Below, piece by piece: positions 15,204 through 16,571 of a stretch of 16,571 bases of DNA (positions within the stretch are counted from its first letter, which is position 1; the number at the start of each line of letters is the position of its first letter). Made by a program: the position numbers and the translations under genes. The stretch spans positions 1-16,571 of the forward strand of contig NZ_JBQCDF010000098.1 in NCBI RefSeq assembly GCF_051961495.1, written 5' to 3'. This DNA comes from Cytophaga sp051961495 (GTDB lineage Bacteria > Bacteroidota > Bacteroidia > Cytophagales > Cytophagaceae). The notes under the pieces were generated by a model. That model did not search any database, had not been told where the DNA came from, and saw only the letters and a program-made list of their open reading frames with translations.

Positions 15204-16495
15204 TTCAACCCTTTCTGGAAATGCCGGTACGCTTTTCCATTCAGTAAATTTTCTTCAGCATAAGCCATACTTTTTTCTTTCGTCAGCAATCCGAAATCTG
15301 ATAAGGCCATGCCTGCATAATAGAGCATCTGATAGAAAGAATCATTACGAATACCTCGCAATGCCGCCAGTCCGGCAGTATACGTTTGGTCAGCATCAAC
15401 GCTTTTAAAAGGGAGCTGCGTATGCTCTTCACGGAGAAACGCAATTGGCTGTATCGTCCGGTCTGTAATGCCATCCTTGTTTACCAGTATCTGAATGGTT
15501 TCACGGTTCAGCGGCGGACAGGAAGAGCCTTCAAGACCTTTGATGACAATAGCCGCAGCAGCTTTATTCTGATTCTTTAATTGTTCGGCAACTTCTGTGC
15601 GGTAATGTGCATGTGTAAAGCCTGTAAGAATATAATTCCCTTTCGAGGCACGTACAGGCTGCATCATTTTTTCGAAGGTTGCCAGAAAAGGCCTTTTTAC
15701 CATTTCTTTACGAATCGTTGTCAGATTATGTAAACGAGGGTGAAAAACAGACTGGTCTATATATGCCCAGCCAATGGAAGAGTCTTGCAGGTTTTCCAAC
15801 ACGCTTTGATGAGTGCGCTTTGTACGGCCATTGCCTTTTTCGATAACTCTGCTGCTTGTAACTCCGAACTTTGGAGCTACTGCATCTATACCATGTATGA
15901 GGCAGGGATATCCGCAGGATGCAATAAGTGCAGCAATGAAAGGAGCAAGGTTGTAATACCGGTTGAATCCGTCATAATTATCACAGATATCAATCAATAC
16001 CGGAAGCTCTGTTTGTAATCTGTCTGTATGATCCCAAAGTGTATCGAAAAAGGCCTTGTTTTCATCAAAGCTTTCCCGTTTTAATCGCTGTGCTTCCAGG
16101 AATGCACCTTTTTGAAAAGCTGGTACAGATTCATCTCCAAGAATAAATTTCATAGCATCTCCGGCCTGCGTGTAGCTCAGATCTGTTCCGGCAAGTGTGC
16201 TGCATAAATATTTTTCAAAATCACTGGTTGCCTCTTCATGCCTGATCATGAAATGTAAATCCGCAGGAAGGAGTTTCCGGAATTCATTTTTTAATTTTTC
16301 CAACCAATTCTTTTCAGCTTCAGACGGAGGAAGCATGAGTAATGCCGTAATGAGTGTTGCTCTTGTTGTGAGGCTATAAGTGTTATCTTTAAGCAGGGGT
16401 TCTACTTCATTCAGTTCAATATCCTGAAGGCTTTTACTTCCTTCCGGACCTATGCCTTTTTTCTTCAAGAGTTCTTCTAAACGATTTAGTCCCAT
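15200..16495 (-). CDS. TrpD/YbiB-like glycosyltransferase family 3 homolog, 431 aa
   Basis: Shares the fold layout of anthranilate phosphoribosyltransferase. The N-terminal helical part (about 85-170) carries AGDAMKFILGDESVPAFQKGAFL, matching the family's helical domain. The core then reads DNYDGFNRYYNLAPFIAALIASCGYPCLIHGID (172-204), VKRPFLATFEKMMQPV (266-281) and ILTGFTHAHYRTEVAEQL (289-306). The glycine-rich PRPP loop (GTGGD...) and the KHGNR motif of true TrpD are replaced by DNYDGF and IHGID, so normal TrpD activity is doubtful. This resembles the YbiB/TrpD2 branch, for which nucleic-acid binding has been reported in E. coli. It is longer than TrpD because of about 80 extra N-terminal residues. 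ATG 16495 was preferred to an in-frame GTG at 16501. There are no other trp genes nearby. Confidence 0.8.
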   Translation of the reverse strand: MGLNRLEELLKKKGIGPEGSKSLQDIELNEVEPLLKDNTYSLTTRATLITALLMLPPSEAEKNWLEKLKNEFRKLLPADLHFMIRHEEATSDFEKYLCSTLAGTDLSYTQAGDAMKFILGDESVPAFQKGAFLEAQRLKRESFDENKAFFDTLWDHTDRLQTELPVLIDICDNYDGFNRYYNLAPFIAALIASCGYPCLIHGIDAVAPKFGVTSSRVIEKGNGRTKRTHQSVLENLQDSSIGWAYIDQSVFHPRLHNLTTIRKEMVKRPFLATFEKMMQPVRASKGNYILTGFTHAHYRTEVAEQLKNQNKAAAAIVIKGLEGSSCPPLNRETIQILVNKDGITDRTIQPIAFLREEHTQLPFKSVDADQTYTAGLAALRGIRNDSFYQMLYYAGMALSDFGLLTKEKSMAYAEENLLNGKAYRHFQKGLN

Positions 16496-16520
16496 CTGCA
16501 CACACTTATTTTAATTTGAA

Positions 16521-16540
16521 GTAAAAATAAGTATTTTTAC
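16521..16540. promoter_or_regulatory. 20-bp near-perfect palindrome in a divergent gap, probable operator
   Basis: GTAAAAATA (16521-16529) and TATTTTTAC (16532-16540) are exact reverse complements around a 2-base centre. It fills the middle of the 58-base gap between the TrpD-like gene and the last gene, 13 bases before the latter's ATG. Size and symmetry fit a dimeric regulator site. Which regulator is unknown. Confidence 0.5.
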
Positions 16541-16553
16541 CTAAATACTGATT

Positions 16554-16571
16554 ATGAGTACCGCTAATAAA
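16554..16571 (+). CDS. Start of a gene running off the right edge
   Basis: ATG 16554 opens MSTANK and continues past the window. It is divergent from the TrpD-like gene and stands just after the 20-bp palindrome, which supports a genuine start. Six codons are too few to name a product. Confidence 0.45.

Overview
The window reads as chromosomal housekeeping DNA from a member of the Bacteroidota, most likely a Cytophaga-like species of the Cytophagales. The signs are a moderately AT-rich base composition, starts without clear Shine-Dalgarno sequences, several matches to the Bacteroidota -7 promoter box TAnnTTTG, a small Bacteroidota-type histone H1-like protein, and proteins that look Bacteroidota in detail. 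The genus is inferred from memory of these families, not from a search. I see no phage, IS element, CRISPR array, tRNA or rRNA.

Layout. 1-2185 (-): leuS, cut by the left edge and interrupted by one in-frame TAA. 2357-2518 (+): a 53-residue secreted Cys-rich peptide with a strong terminator. 2634-3428 (+): thyA. 3436-4077 (-): an orphan lipoprotein. 4324-5142 (-): a fold-type IV PLP enzyme resembling PabC, preceded by about 13.9 copies of a 7-bp tandem repeat. 5307-6209 (-): an EamA/DMT transporter, divergent from gpsA (6277-7284, +). 7291-9491 (-): maf overlapping the end of a secreted 10-TPR protein gene. 9784-11310 (+): an alpha-oxoamine synthase and an Hc1-like gene, ended by a terminator. 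11393-14384 (-): dapA and ligA. 14504-15203 (+): mtgA, broken by one extra base. 15200-16495 (-): a TrpD/YbiB-like protein. 16554 to the edge (+): the first six codons of another gene.

Most genes serve core metabolism: aminoacylation, dTMP synthesis, phospholipid precursor supply, lysine/diaminopimelate synthesis, DNA ligation, peptidoglycan polymerisation and nucleotide-pool cleaning. They do not form one pathway. Genes are packed tightly at 3' ends: three convergent pairs are separated by at most 7 bases or overlap. Regulatory sequence is concentrated in the short divergent gaps.

I do not see a convincing new multigene system. The points most worth a second look are the TAA in leuS, the homopolymer frameshift in mtgA, the heptanucleotide tract before the PabC-like gene, a 12-bp inverted repeat before the TPR gene, and a near-palindrome before the last gene that partly recurs near leuS.
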